A stretch of DNA of 64,000 nt from Bacteroidota bacterium. GTDB taxonomy: Bacteria; Bacteroidota; Bacteroidia; Cytophagales; Cyclobacteriaceae. The position numbers and the translations under genes are program-made. The notes under the pieces were generated by a model, which did not search any database, was not told where the DNA came from, and saw only the letters and a list, made by a program, of their open reading frames with translations. The stretch covers positions 310,001 to 374,000 of the forward strand of contig JAEYWY010000028.1 in the NCBI GenBank assembly GCA_023428695.1, written 5' to 3'. This document shows, piece after piece, positions 35,330 through 43,354 of this stretch (within the stretch, counting starts at the first letter, position 1; each line of letters starts with the position of its first letter).

Positions 35330-35917
35330 ACACCTAACCTGTTAGTTTAGGTTGAGGCTCTTGCATTAGCGGGCTCAGGAATGCAGCCTATTTATCGTGT
35401 TGACCCGCTCTGTATCAAGCGAGCTCTTTTTCACCGCACGGGCCACAAAGACGCAAGATTGCGCAAGGATTGTTTGTGAAGGAACAAGTGGGTTGAGCAC
35501 GGTTCGGAAAACATTTCTGTCGTGCCAATTGTGCTTACCCAGGTCCTTCTACCGCTGCTGGCCAGCGCACATGCCTTGATCAGGACCTTGCGTTTTTTTT
35601 CCAAGGATTTCATCTTTCACCTTTCAATCCTGAAACCTTGCCTTGCCCGCCAGAGCGTTTCGCGGCGGCGGTAGAGTGAAACCTTCCCACTCAATCCGCG
35701 TTCGAAAACCTTCGATCACAATTGCAAACCATCCCCTCTACACTCCGATCAAAATTAGTACCCGCTGCAAACGATAGCGCGCCGCGAAAACTGCCATAGA
35801 ACATACAGCAGTAAAACAATGTCGACGTATATGCTGTAATTCCGCGGGAAATACCCCAAATTTGCATGTAGCCGCGTGGACAATCCAGGCTCCGGCGCAA
35901 TGTAACACTCGCTTCTT
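35330..35917. other. Non-coding region between clpP and the hypothetical gene
   Basis: About 590 bases with no supportable gene. It holds a REP-like element (35629-35671) and, near 35430-35465, CACAAAGACGCAAGATTGCGCAAGG, which looks like the degenerate GACGCAA-type repeats scattered in Bacteroidota genomes. No terminator with a T-run follows clpP. Confidence 0.45.
35629..35671. repeat. REP-like dispersed repeat, copy 1
   Basis: The stretch from CCTGAAACCT to GCGGCGGCGG closely matches 42415-42455 (shared core AGAGCGTTTCGCG flanked by CCCGC and CGGCGG). The flanking CCGCC and GGCGG can pair around the core. Both copies are in intergenic DNA. Confidence 0.65.
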
Positions 35918-36364
35918 GTGACAAAGAAGAACATCCGTTTCGGCAAAAAACTCAGGTGGCAGTCAATTATTGACATCGCCATCCGGGGTGCCTTTGTGCT
36001 GCTTATTGGCCTGGCTTTCGCCAATCAGCAGGTTTTAGCGCTTTCCGTTGCTCAGAAGTCACGTCTTAATTTCCATGCGGAAGTCTGGGAACCGGGCCAG
36101 AAACTTTCCCCTGCCGACACGCGGGTCAACTACCCCACTGATGCCGATTCCAAGGATCCTGAGACTTTCGAATCTGACGAACGGGAGAGCTGCGAGGAAA
36201 GAGGTGATGAATTCAATGACTCACCGATTGCCGCTACTGTTGTTTCGAGAATAGCAGTATCGTCGGCAGAGTTTCGTCTCCTGATAGACCATCTCGAATC
36301 AGAAAGACGCGTCCAAATTTCTCTATACATCCTCCATCACTCCTGGAAATCGTTTCTGTATTGA
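35918..36364 (+). CDS. Hypothetical membrane-anchored or exported small protein
   Basis: A 148-residue protein that I do not recognise. It begins with GTG (35918), because an in-frame TAA lies four codons upstream and no ATG is near. A basic N-terminus (KKNIRFGKKLR) is followed by one hydrophobic segment at about 20-42 (AIRGAFVLLIGLAFANQQVLA), either an anchor or a signal sequence. The middle is acidic (SDERESCEERGDEF). The C-terminus, VQISLYILHHSWKSFLY, resembles short conserved endings seen in small proteins of this phylum. It lies 98 bases upstream of an RND efflux operon in the same direction. Coding is supported by the signal-like segment and orderly composition, but function is unknown. 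Confidence 0.6.
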   Translation: MTKKNIRFGKKLRWQSIIDIAIRGAFVLLIGLAFANQQVLALSVAQKSRLNFHAEVWEPGQKLSPADTRVNYPTDADSKDPETFESDERESCEERGDEFNDSPIAATVVSRIAVSSAEFRLLIDHLESERRVQISLYILHHSWKSFLY

Positions 36365-36462
36365 TCTTGCCATTTCGTTAATGTGAGGCGCAATCCGCCA
36401 TTTTTCACAGCCACATTGTGGCGATCATTTTTTCAGCAAGAATAAATCAATACGATCCTAAC

Positions 36463-37545
36463 ATGAGAATAGCATTTACGCTTTGGATGGCAGTGCTGCT
36501 GCTGAATGTCAGCTGCAGTCATCAGGAGCACAAAAAACCAGAAAAAACAAAACTGGTGATCACCAGTCCGGTCCGGAAGGACACCGTTATCTACAAGGAA
36601 TATGTCTGTCAGATCCATTCCGCGCAACACATTGAGTTGCGTGCCCTTGAAAAAGGTTACATCCAAAACATTTACGTTGACGAAGGTCAGCGTGTGAAAC
36701 AGGGTCAGATGATGTTTCAGATCATGCCCGTGGTGTACCGGGCTGAGATGGAGAAAGCCAACGCCGAAGTTAAGTTCGCGGAAATCGAGTATGCAAATAC
36801 AAAGGCGCTCGCGGACAGCAACATTGTTTCGCAAAATGAACTTGCCATGTCGATGGCACAACTGAATAAGGCACGCGCAGAATTGGCGTTGGCAAAAGCG
36901 CATCTCGGATTCACCGAGGTTCGCGCGCCGTTTGACGGAATCATGGACCGCCTCCATGTACGTAAAGGAAGCCTTGTCGATGAAGGTGAACTACTCACGA
37001 TGTTGTCGGACAACAGCAAGATGTGGGTGTACTTTAATGTACCGGAAACCGAGTATCTGGACTACATAACGCGAGAAAAAGAAAACGAACCAACACAAGT
37101 AAAACTGGTGCTGGCAAATCACCAATTCTTCCCTACCGACGGAATTGTAGAGACCATTCAGGCGGATTTCAATAATGAGACAGGTAACATCGCGTTTCGC
37201 GCAACCTTTCCTAATCCAAAGGGAATCCTCCGGCATGGAGAGACTGGCAATGTGCTGATGCCTATACCTCTGAATGACGCGGTGATCATTCCGCAGAAAG
37301 CGACTTTTGAAATTCTCGACAAAAAATACGTTTTCACAGTCGACGAAAACAATGTCGTGAAGTCTAAGGAAATAACGATAAAGGCCGAGGTTCCTCACCT
37401 CTATATCGTTGATACAGGTATCACCGAGCGCGACAAAATCGTTGCCGAAGGGTTGCGTAAGGTGAAGAACAACGATCGGATCGAGTCTGATTTTGTTGAT
37501 CAGAAAACAATCCTTGCAGAACTGGGTCGCTTGCGCGCTGAATAA
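36463..37545 (+). CDS. RND efflux periplasmic adaptor lipoprotein (HlyD/AcrA type)
   Basis: Membrane-fusion protein linking the RND pump to the outer-membrane channel. The start at ATG 36463 (360 residues) gives a lipoprotein signal, LLNVSC, with lipidated Cys18; the longer frame starts with GTG and lacks purpose. Domains in order: barrel-sandwich half-motif (HIELRALEKGYIQNIYVDEGQRVKQGQMMFQI, about 48-85), alpha-hairpin (about 90-140), second half-motif (VRAPFDGIMDRLHVRKGSLVDEGELLTMLSD), beta-barrel (VYFNVPETEYLDY) and the membrane-proximal domain (VIIPQKATFEILDKKYVFTVDENN). It is the first gene of a three-gene operon. The substrate is unknown, but the HAE1 pump suggests drugs, dyes or detergents. 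Confidence 0.93.
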   Translation: MRIAFTLWMAVLLLNVSCSHQEHKKPEKTKLVITSPVRKDTVIYKEYVCQIHSAQHIELRALEKGYIQNIYVDEGQRVKQGQMMFQIMPVVYRAEMEKANAEVKFAEIEYANTKALADSNIVSQNELAMSMAQLNKARAELALAKAHLGFTEVRAPFDGIMDRLHVRKGSLVDEGELLTMLSDNSKMWVYFNVPETEYLDYITREKENEPTQVKLVLANHQFFPTDGIVETIQADFNNETGNIAFRATFPNPKGILRHGETGNVLMPIPLNDAVIIPQKATFEILDKKYVFTVDENNVVKSKEITIKAEVPHLYIVDTGITERDKIVAEGLRKVKNNDRIESDFVDQKTILAELGRLRAE

Positions 37546-37559
37546 AACATACGCAGACT

Positions 37560-40500
37560 ATGTTTAGCAGATTTATTCAACGGCCGGTTCTGGCCATTGC
37601 GATTTCGATTGCCATTATTTTCCTGGGCGTGCTCGCAATCAGCACGCGGCCGGTTTCACAGTTTCCCGACATTGCACCACCGCGTGTGAACATCTTTATC
37701 GCGTATCCCGGTGCAAGCGCGGATGTTCTTGTAAGTTCAACCCTCGTCCCGCTTGAACGCGCGATCAACGGCGTTCAGGGAATGCAGTATATTATTTCCG
37801 ACGCGACAAGTGCCGGCGAAGCAACTGTTCAAATCATTTTTGAACCAGGTACTGATGCGAATGCGGCGGTGGTAAACGTAAAAACCCGCGTTGACCAGGT
37901 GATGAATAACCTCCCGCCATTGGTTCAACGCGAAGGTGTGATCATTACGCCGATACAGCCCAGCATGCTTATGTATGTGAACCTGTACAGCACCGATGAG
38001 AGTGCCGACGAAAAATTCCTTTACAATTACGCCAACGTCCACATCTTACCTGAACTGCAGCGAATCAGTGGAATGGGCCGGGCGCAGATACTTGGAAGCC
38101 GCCAATTCGCGATGCGCGTTTGGCTAAAGCCTGACAGGATGCGCGCCTACAACGTGTCCGCTGAGGAAGTCATGAAGGCTATGGAAGAGCAGAGTGTGAT
38201 CGGGCGCCCGGGTCGGCTGGGTCAGGCATCGGGGAAAACGCCGCAGTCGCTTGAATATGTACTCACGTACAAAGGGCGTTTCAATCAGCCGGAGGAATAT
38301 GAGAACATTATCATACGTGCAAACGGCGAAGGTGAAATTCTGAAGTTGAAGGATATCGCAACGGTCGAGCTGGGGAGCGAATTCTTTGATATCTATTCCA
38401 ACAAGGATGGCCACCCCTCCGCCTCCATAGTACTTAAACAGAATTTCGGCAGTAACGCCAGCAAGGTTATCGCCGGCGTAAAAGCAAAACTTCAGGAGCT
38501 CGAACGCGACTTCCCTCCCGGGATGAAGTACGAAATCAACTACGACGTTTCGAAATTTGTGAACGCGTCCATTGACAAGGTGCTTCATACGCTCGTGGAA
38601 GCATTCGTTCTCGTAGCGCTCGTTGTATTCATCTTCCTCGGCGACTGGCGCGCAACATTGATTCCTACGCTTGCTGTGCCCGTGTCGCTCATCGGTGCAT
38701 TCGTATTCATGCAATTGTTCGGACTGACGATCAATTTGATTACACTTTTTGCACTCGTACTGGCGATCGGTATTGTTGTCGATAACGCTATCGTGGTTGT
38801 TGAGGCAGTCTATGCAAAGATGGAAGAAGAAGCTTCCATCACGCCGTACAACGCCGTCAAGAAGGTACTCGGTGAGATCAGCGGAGCTATCATCGCGATA
38901 ACGCTGATTATGACTGCGGTATTTGTGCCAGTCGCATTCATGACGGGACCTGTCGGTGTATTCTACAGACAGTTCTCAATTACGATGGCCAGCGCGATCG
39001 TGCTTTCGGGTGTAGTAGCCCTTACGTTGACACCCGTGCTCTGTGCAATGATTCTTAAAAATCCGCACCGGCACAAGAAGCAACAAAGTCCGGTGAAAAA
39101 ATTCATCGATTGGTTTAACAGGCGGTTCGATAAAATAACCGGCCGGTACACAAGTGTGCTCACGCGAATTGTGGACCGGCGCCTCGTTACTTACGGGGTA
39201 TTGATAGCGTTTGGTTTTGCGATTCTCGCCGTCGACCAGACACTACCTGCGGGCTTCATTCCGAATGAAGACCAGGGCATGGTGTATGCAATCATACAGA
39301 CACCTCCGGGAAGTACGCTCGAGCGGACGAATCAGGTTTCGCAGCAACTTCAGGCGATCGCCGAAGAGGTTGAAGGAATCCAATCCGTTGCATCGCTTGC
39401 CGGATACGAAGTGCTGACCGAAGGACGTGGTTCCAATGCCGGTACCTGTATAATTAACCTCAAGAACTGGTCGGAGCGTGACCATTCGGTTCACGAAATC
39501 ATCGAAGAACTCGAGGAAAAGACGCGGGAATTGGGTGCAGTCATTGAATTCTTTGAACCTCCGGCCGTACCTGGATATGGTTCATCAGACGGATTCTCGC
39601 TGCGTCTGCTTGATAAAGGTAGCAGCATCGATTACCATGAGTTCGATCGCGTCAACGCTGAGTTTATGGAGGCGTTGCAGCAACGAAAGGAACTCACCGG
39701 TCTGTTCACATTCTTTGCAGCAAACTATCCGCAGTACGAGCTCGTGATTGACAACGAGCTGGCTATGCAAAAGGGGGTCTCCATCGGCAAAGCAATGGAA
39801 AATCTTGATATTCTTATCGGAAGTACTTACGAACAGGGTTTTATACGATTCAACACATTTTTTAAAGTGTATACACAATCCTCGCCCGAGTACCGGCGAC
39901 TGCCTTCCGATATTCTGAATTTGTTTATTAAGAACGATCGTGATGAAATGGTCCCCTACTCCGCTTTCATGTCCGTGAAGAAGACACAAGGACCAAATGA
40001 GATTACGCGGTTCAATCTTTATACGTCTTCATCAATTCGCGGTATCCCGGGTCCGGGTTATACCACCGGTGATGCGATTAAAGCCATTCGCGAAGTTGCC
40101 GATCAAACACTGCCCCATGGTTATGACATTGCCTGGGAAGGATTATCGTATGACGAAGCTAACCGAGGTAACGAAGCTTTGTACATCTTTTTCATTGTGC
40201 TGGCTTTCGTTTATCTGGTTCTCGCCGGACAATATGAAAGTTTCATCATTCCCCTGGCTGTAATCCTATCTCTACCATGTGGTGTGTTCGGATCATTTTT
40301 GCTTCTAAAAGCGATGGGGTTGGCGAATGACATCTATGCACAGATGGGGCTCATCATGCTCGTAGGGCTTCTCGGAAAAAATGCCGTATTGATCGTGGAG
40401 TTTGCTGTTCAGAAACACAGACGAGGTGCGTCCGTCGCCACCGCGGCAATCGAAGGCGCGAAAGTCCGCTTTCGTCCTATTCTGATGACATCGTTCGCGT

Positions 40501-40793
40501 TCATCGCAGGATTGATTCCCCTTGTGATCGCCACCGGACCGGGAGCAGTTGGCAACCGTACAATCGGTGCCTCGTCGTTGGGAGGAATGCTCATTGGAAC
40601 ACTCGTTGGTGTGATGGTAATCCCCGGTCTGTATTACGTATTTGGCAAAATGAGCGAAGGCAGGGCGCTGATACGCGACGAGGAGGAGAATCCACTTACG
40701 GAAGCGATGGTGGAAGAAGCGAACGAAGTGTCGTTCCTGAAAAAGCTTATCAAAAAACTTGGTTCTAAAAATGACAAAGAAGAAAATTCATAA
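37560..40793 (+). CDS. HAE1-type RND efflux pump (AcrB/MexB family)
   Basis: Inner-membrane proton-driven exporter of amphiphilic compounds; 1077 residues, the usual family size. It opens with MFSRFIQRPVLAIAISIAIIFLGV and has the two large periplasmic loops and twelve helices expected of the fold. In helix 4 the AcrB proton-relay pair Asp407-Asp408 reads Asp408-Asn409 (GIVVDNAIVVVE), so one Asp is kept. The second half repeats the pattern (GLIMLVGLLGKNAVLIVEFA, PILMTSFAFIAGLIPL). It starts 14 bases after the adaptor and overlaps the channel gene by 23 bases. This pump is distinct from the heavy-metal CusA-type pump at 58586. Confidence 0.95.
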   Translation: MFSRFIQRPVLAIAISIAIIFLGVLAISTRPVSQFPDIAPPRVNIFIAYPGASADVLVSSTLVPLERAINGVQGMQYIISDATSAGEATVQIIFEPGTDANAAVVNVKTRVDQVMNNLPPLVQREGVIITPIQPSMLMYVNLYSTDESADEKFLYNYANVHILPELQRISGMGRAQILGSRQFAMRVWLKPDRMRAYNVSAEEVMKAMEEQSVIGRPGRLGQASGKTPQSLEYVLTYKGRFNQPEEYENIIIRANGEGEILKLKDIATVELGSEFFDIYSNKDGHPSASIVLKQNFGSNASKVIAGVKAKLQELERDFPPGMKYEINYDVSKFVNASIDKVLHTLVEAFVLVALVVFIFLGDWRATLIPTLAVPVSLIGAFVFMQLFGLTINLITLFALVLAIGIVVDNAIVVVEAVYAKMEEEASITPYNAVKKVLGEISGAIIAITLIMTAVFVPVAFMTGPVGVFYRQFSITMASAIVLSGVVALTLTPVLCAMILKNPHRHKKQQSPVKKFIDWFNRRFDKITGRYTSVLTRIVDRRLVTYGVLIAFGFAILAVDQTLPAGFIPNEDQGMVYAIIQTPPGSTLERTNQVSQQLQAIAEEVEGIQSVASLAGYEVLTEGRGSNAGTCIINLKNWSERDHSVHEIIEELEEKTRELGAVIEFFEPPAVPGYGSSDGFSLRLLDKGSSIDYHEFDRVNAEFMEALQQRKELTGLFTFFAANYPQYELVIDNELAMQKGVSIGKAMENLDILIGSTYEQGFIRFNTFFKVYTQSSPEYRRLPSDILNLFIKNDRDEMVPYSAFMSVKKTQGPNEITRFNLYTSSSIRGIPGPGYTTGDAIKAIREVADQTLPHGYDIAWEGLSYDEANRGNEALYIFFIVLAFVYLVLAGQYESFIIPLAVILSLPCGVFGSFLLLKAMGLANDIYAQMGLIMLVGLLGKNAVLIVEFAVQKHRRGASVATAAIEGAKVRFRPILMTSFAFIAGLIPLVIATGPGAVGNRTIGASSLGGMLIGTLVGVMVIPGLYYVFGKMSEGRALIRDEEENPLTEAMVEEANEVSFLKKLIKKLGSKNDKEENS

Positions 40794-42201
40794 TATTATC
40801 CTGCTACTCTTCGTGTGCGCATGGCTACAGGGTTGTAACACACTCCGGGAAGCAACCCGGTCGACGGACAGGAACCTTCCATCCGACTTCGGACGCGCCG
40901 CTGATACAACGACGGTCGCGTCATGGAACTGGAAACAGTATTTCGAGGATGAGCATTTGGTCGCACTGATTGATTCGGCACTTCAACGTAATCAGGAACT
41001 GAACATTACGCTTCAGGAAATCGAGATCAGCAAGGCGGAGGTCAGGGCCCGCAAAGGTGAATACCTGCCTTTCGTTGGATTACGTGCCGGCGCCGGTGTG
41101 GATAAAGTCGGAAAGTACACGCGTGACGGTGCTGTCGAAGAGCACCTGACCATCATGCCTGAACGCGAATTTCCCGAGCCCCTGCCCGACTTCATGGTTG
41201 GTGCCTTTGCATCATGGGAACTTGATATCTGGAAGAAACTACGAAACGGTAAAAAGGCGGCAACGCTTCGCTATCTCGCATCGGTCGAAGGCAGAAATTT
41301 TATGGTAACAAGTCTCATTTCCGAATTAGCCGAAGCTTATTACGAATTGCTGGCATTGGATAACCAGCTGAAGATAATCGAACAGAATATCACGATACAG
41401 ACAAACGCACTGAATATTGTCCGGCAACAAAAGGAGGCTGCGAAACTGACTCAGCTTGCTGTTAACCGTTTTGAGGCACAACTACTGAACACACAAAGTT
41501 TGCAATACGAGGTGCGACAACGAATTACTGAGACAGAGAATCGGCTGAACTTTTTAACGGGGCGTTATCCCGGTCCGATTCCCCGGTCTTCTGAAGCGTT
41601 TGTGTCTATCCAGATAAACTCCGTTGCCGCTGGTGTTCCGTCGCAGTTATTAAAGAACCGTCCTGACATCCGTCGGGCGGAACTGGAATTGGAATCAGCG
41701 GGTATTGATGTTGCAATTGCACGGGCGAACTTCTACCCAACGTTAGGCATAACCGGTGCAGCGGGTTTCAACTCATTCAACGCGGCGCACCTGATAAAAC
41801 CGGAGTCCCTGCTTTTTGGACTTGCCGGTGACCTGGCGGCTCCTCTTATTAACAGGAATGCCATTCGTGCGGCGTACAGTTCCGCCACCGCGGCGCAGCA
41901 ACAACAGGTGTATGCCTATGAACAAACCGTATTGAACGCGTACATTGAAGTTGCCAATCAGCTTTCGCGAATTGAAAATTCCACACAAAGCTACCGCGCA
42001 AAAGAGCGGGAAGCGTCGATACTTAATCAGTCGGTATCAATTTCCGAAAGCCTTTTTCGATCTGCCCGTGCCGACTATCTCGAGGTATTGCTAACACAAC
42101 GCGAAGCGCTTGAGTCCAGAATGGAGCTTATTGAAATCAAACTTGAGCAGTTTAATGCGCGGGTCATGATTTACAGAGCGCTTGGTGGCGGCTGGAGATA
42201 A
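40771..42201 (+). CDS. Outer-membrane efflux channel lipoprotein (TolC/NodT family)
   Basis: Outer-membrane factor completing the tripartite pump. I start at ATG 40771 (476 residues), inside the end of the pump gene; a Met four codons earlier is possible. The signal ends in CAWLQGC with lipidated Cys22. Two OEP repeats are visible: ALIDSALQRNQELNITLQEIEISKAEVRARKGEYLPFV in the first half and LLKNRPDIRRAELELESAGIDVAIARANFYPTLGI in the second. Each is followed by long coiled-coil helices. The NRPDIR motif is characteristic of the NodT group. A strong terminator lies about 20 bases past the stop, closing the operon. Confidence 0.95.
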   Translation: MTKKKIHNIILLLFVCAWLQGCNTLREATRSTDRNLPSDFGRAADTTTVASWNWKQYFEDEHLVALIDSALQRNQELNITLQEIEISKAEVRARKGEYLPFVGLRAGAGVDKVGKYTRDGAVEEHLTIMPEREFPEPLPDFMVGAFASWELDIWKKLRNGKKAATLRYLASVEGRNFMVTSLISELAEAYYELLALDNQLKIIEQNITIQTNALNIVRQQKEAAKLTQLAVNRFEAQLLNTQSLQYEVRQRITETENRLNFLTGRYPGPIPRSSEAFVSIQINSVAAGVPSQLLKNRPDIRRAELELESAGIDVAIARANFYPTLGITGAAGFNSFNAAHLIKPESLLFGLAGDLAAPLINRNAIRAAYSSATAAQQQQVYAYEQTVLNAYIEVANQLSRIENSTQSYRAKEREASILNQSVSISESLFRSARADYLEVLLTQREALESRMELIEIKLEQFNARVMIYRALGGGWR

Positions 42202-42221
42202 GATATACGCCCATCCAAATG

Positions 42222-42258
42222 AAAAGCCCTGCCGTCGCATTGATGGTGGGGCTTTTTT
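42222..42258 (+). terminator. Intrinsic terminator after the RND efflux operon
   Basis: AAAAGCCC at 42222-42229 pairs with GGGCTTTT at 42249-42256 and the stem ends in a run of six T. It lies about 20 bases past the channel gene stop. Confidence 0.85.
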
Positions 42259-42752
42259 GGCTACTTGCTTCTCGCAACTGGATTCTGGCAACTAGCATCT
42301 GAGTCCTGGCTGTTTTCGACGGGTGATATATTCATCCAGGATATTTCGTTTACGTCCAGAACATTTTGGTCCTAAGGAGCCGTAGCGTTACGCGTTGATT
42401 CTGTTCGCACACCTCCTGAAACCTGCTTGCCCGCAGAGCGTTTCGCGACGGCGGGAAACCTAACCTGAAACTTGCGCGACGAGCATGCCGCGAATGTGAG
42501 AAACTTCTCATTTCAATAGAATTTTCGACAACGTTTCTTATATTTCACCGTATTCGTCTTGCCATGCTGCCGGCCATTTTGATGGTGAAGATCGCGCGGT
42601 ACCCCGTCAGTAAAACGCAAGTTACAACACCCGAAATTTTCACCGGATTTATCGGGTTGAGGCGCTCTTTCCAAAGCATTTTATTTAAGTTTCCAACGAA
42701 GCATAACCACCGTCACAAGTGAACGGGCGACATGCATTTGTCATGACATCCT
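42259..42752. other. Non-coding region before the nos promoter
   Basis: About 490 bases with no gene. It contains a REP-like repeat (42415-42455) and a short TGAGAA-AC-TTCTCA palindrome at 42497-42510. The nos promoter begins immediately after it, at 42753. Confidence 0.5.
42415..42455. repeat. REP-like dispersed repeat, copy 2
   Basis: Second copy of the element at 35629-35671: CCTGAAACCT, then TTGCCCGC, AGAGCGTTTCGCG and ACGGCGGG. CCCGC and GCGGG can base-pair around the core. It sits in the gap between the efflux operon and the nos promoter. Confidence 0.65.
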
Positions 42753-42798
42753 TATGATTGAAGTCATAATAGAAGCTAACGCCGGGAACCTACTTTTG
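42753..42798 (+). promoter_or_regulatory. Crp/Fnr-type box plus -7 element of the nos operon
   Basis: TATGATTGAAGTCATA (42753-42768) fits TATGA-N6-TCATA, and flanking T and A extend the arms to six bases. TACTTTTG at 42791-42798 is a perfect TAnnTTTG -7 element. The centres are 34 bases apart, placing the box near -41. No TTG is needed at -33, as expected for an activator-dependent promoter. This is the clearest of the five copies. Confidence 0.85.
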
Positions 42799-42846
42799 AC
42801 CCCAGGGTTGACAACCATCAATCAACAATGTAAACCTCAAATAAGT

Positions 42847-43317
42847 ATGAAAAAACTATTCTTCTTCATTATCGCCGGATTAGCAGCTGCATGCGCGCCG
42901 GACCGTTCCAACCAGGATGCCAGTCGTGAACAAAGCGGCCAGGCAGCCGTGCGCGAAGCAGATCCAAATCTTGATCCAACAAAAGGAATCGGCGAGGTAA
43001 AGAATGTTACGCTCAATACACCCCTCGAACAGGAACGCATTGGCCGCGGAAAAGCGATTTATGAAATGAAATGTCAGGCATGTCACCGGCTGGATGATCA
43101 ACGTGTGGTTGGTCCGGGATGGAAAGACGTTACAAAAAGGCGCCAGCCCGAGTGGATTATGAATATGATCGTCAACGTAGACGTGATGCTTGAGCAGGAT
43201 CCCGAAGCACAAAAGCTGCTTGAACTTTGTCTCACCAGGATGCCGAACCAGAACGTCTCGATTGGAGACGCTCGCGACATCCTTGAATTCATGAGACAGA
43301 ATGACGGCGAGCAATGA
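42847..43317 (+). CDS. Monoheme cytochrome c lipoprotein of the nos operon
   Basis: Periplasmic electron carrier, probably delivering electrons to NosZ. I start at ATG 42847 (156 residues): the longer frame from 42754 would begin inside the Crp/Fnr box, upstream of the predicted transcription start. The lipoprotein signal ends at LAAAC with lipidated Cys16. A single class I heme site, C76-Q-A-C79-H80, is followed by a probable Met132 ligand in LTRMPNQ. The linker of about 50 residues is Gln/Asp/Glu-rich. It is the first gene of the operon and lies 37 bases before nosZ. Clade II nos clusters commonly include such cytochromes in place of NosR. Confidence 0.92.
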   Translation: MKKLFFFIIAGLAAACAPDRSNQDASREQSGQAAVREADPNLDPTKGIGEVKNVTLNTPLEQERIGRGKAIYEMKCQACHRLDDQRVVGPGWKDVTKRRQPEWIMNMIVNVDVMLEQDPEAQKLLELCLTRMPNQNVSIGDARDILEFMRQNDGEQ

Positions 43318-43354
43318 CAGGCGCTCCGCAACCAGAGGAACACTAGACTAACCA

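Noticed and set aside
42497..42510. TGAGAA-AC-TTCTCA palindrome upstream of the nos promoter
   Set aside because: It lies about 250 bases from the nos box, is short and has no second copy.
42754..42846. Longer start of the nos cytochrome c gene at 42754
   Set aside because: That ATG is part of the activator box and upstream of the perfect -7 element, and the lipoprotein signal begins only at 42847.
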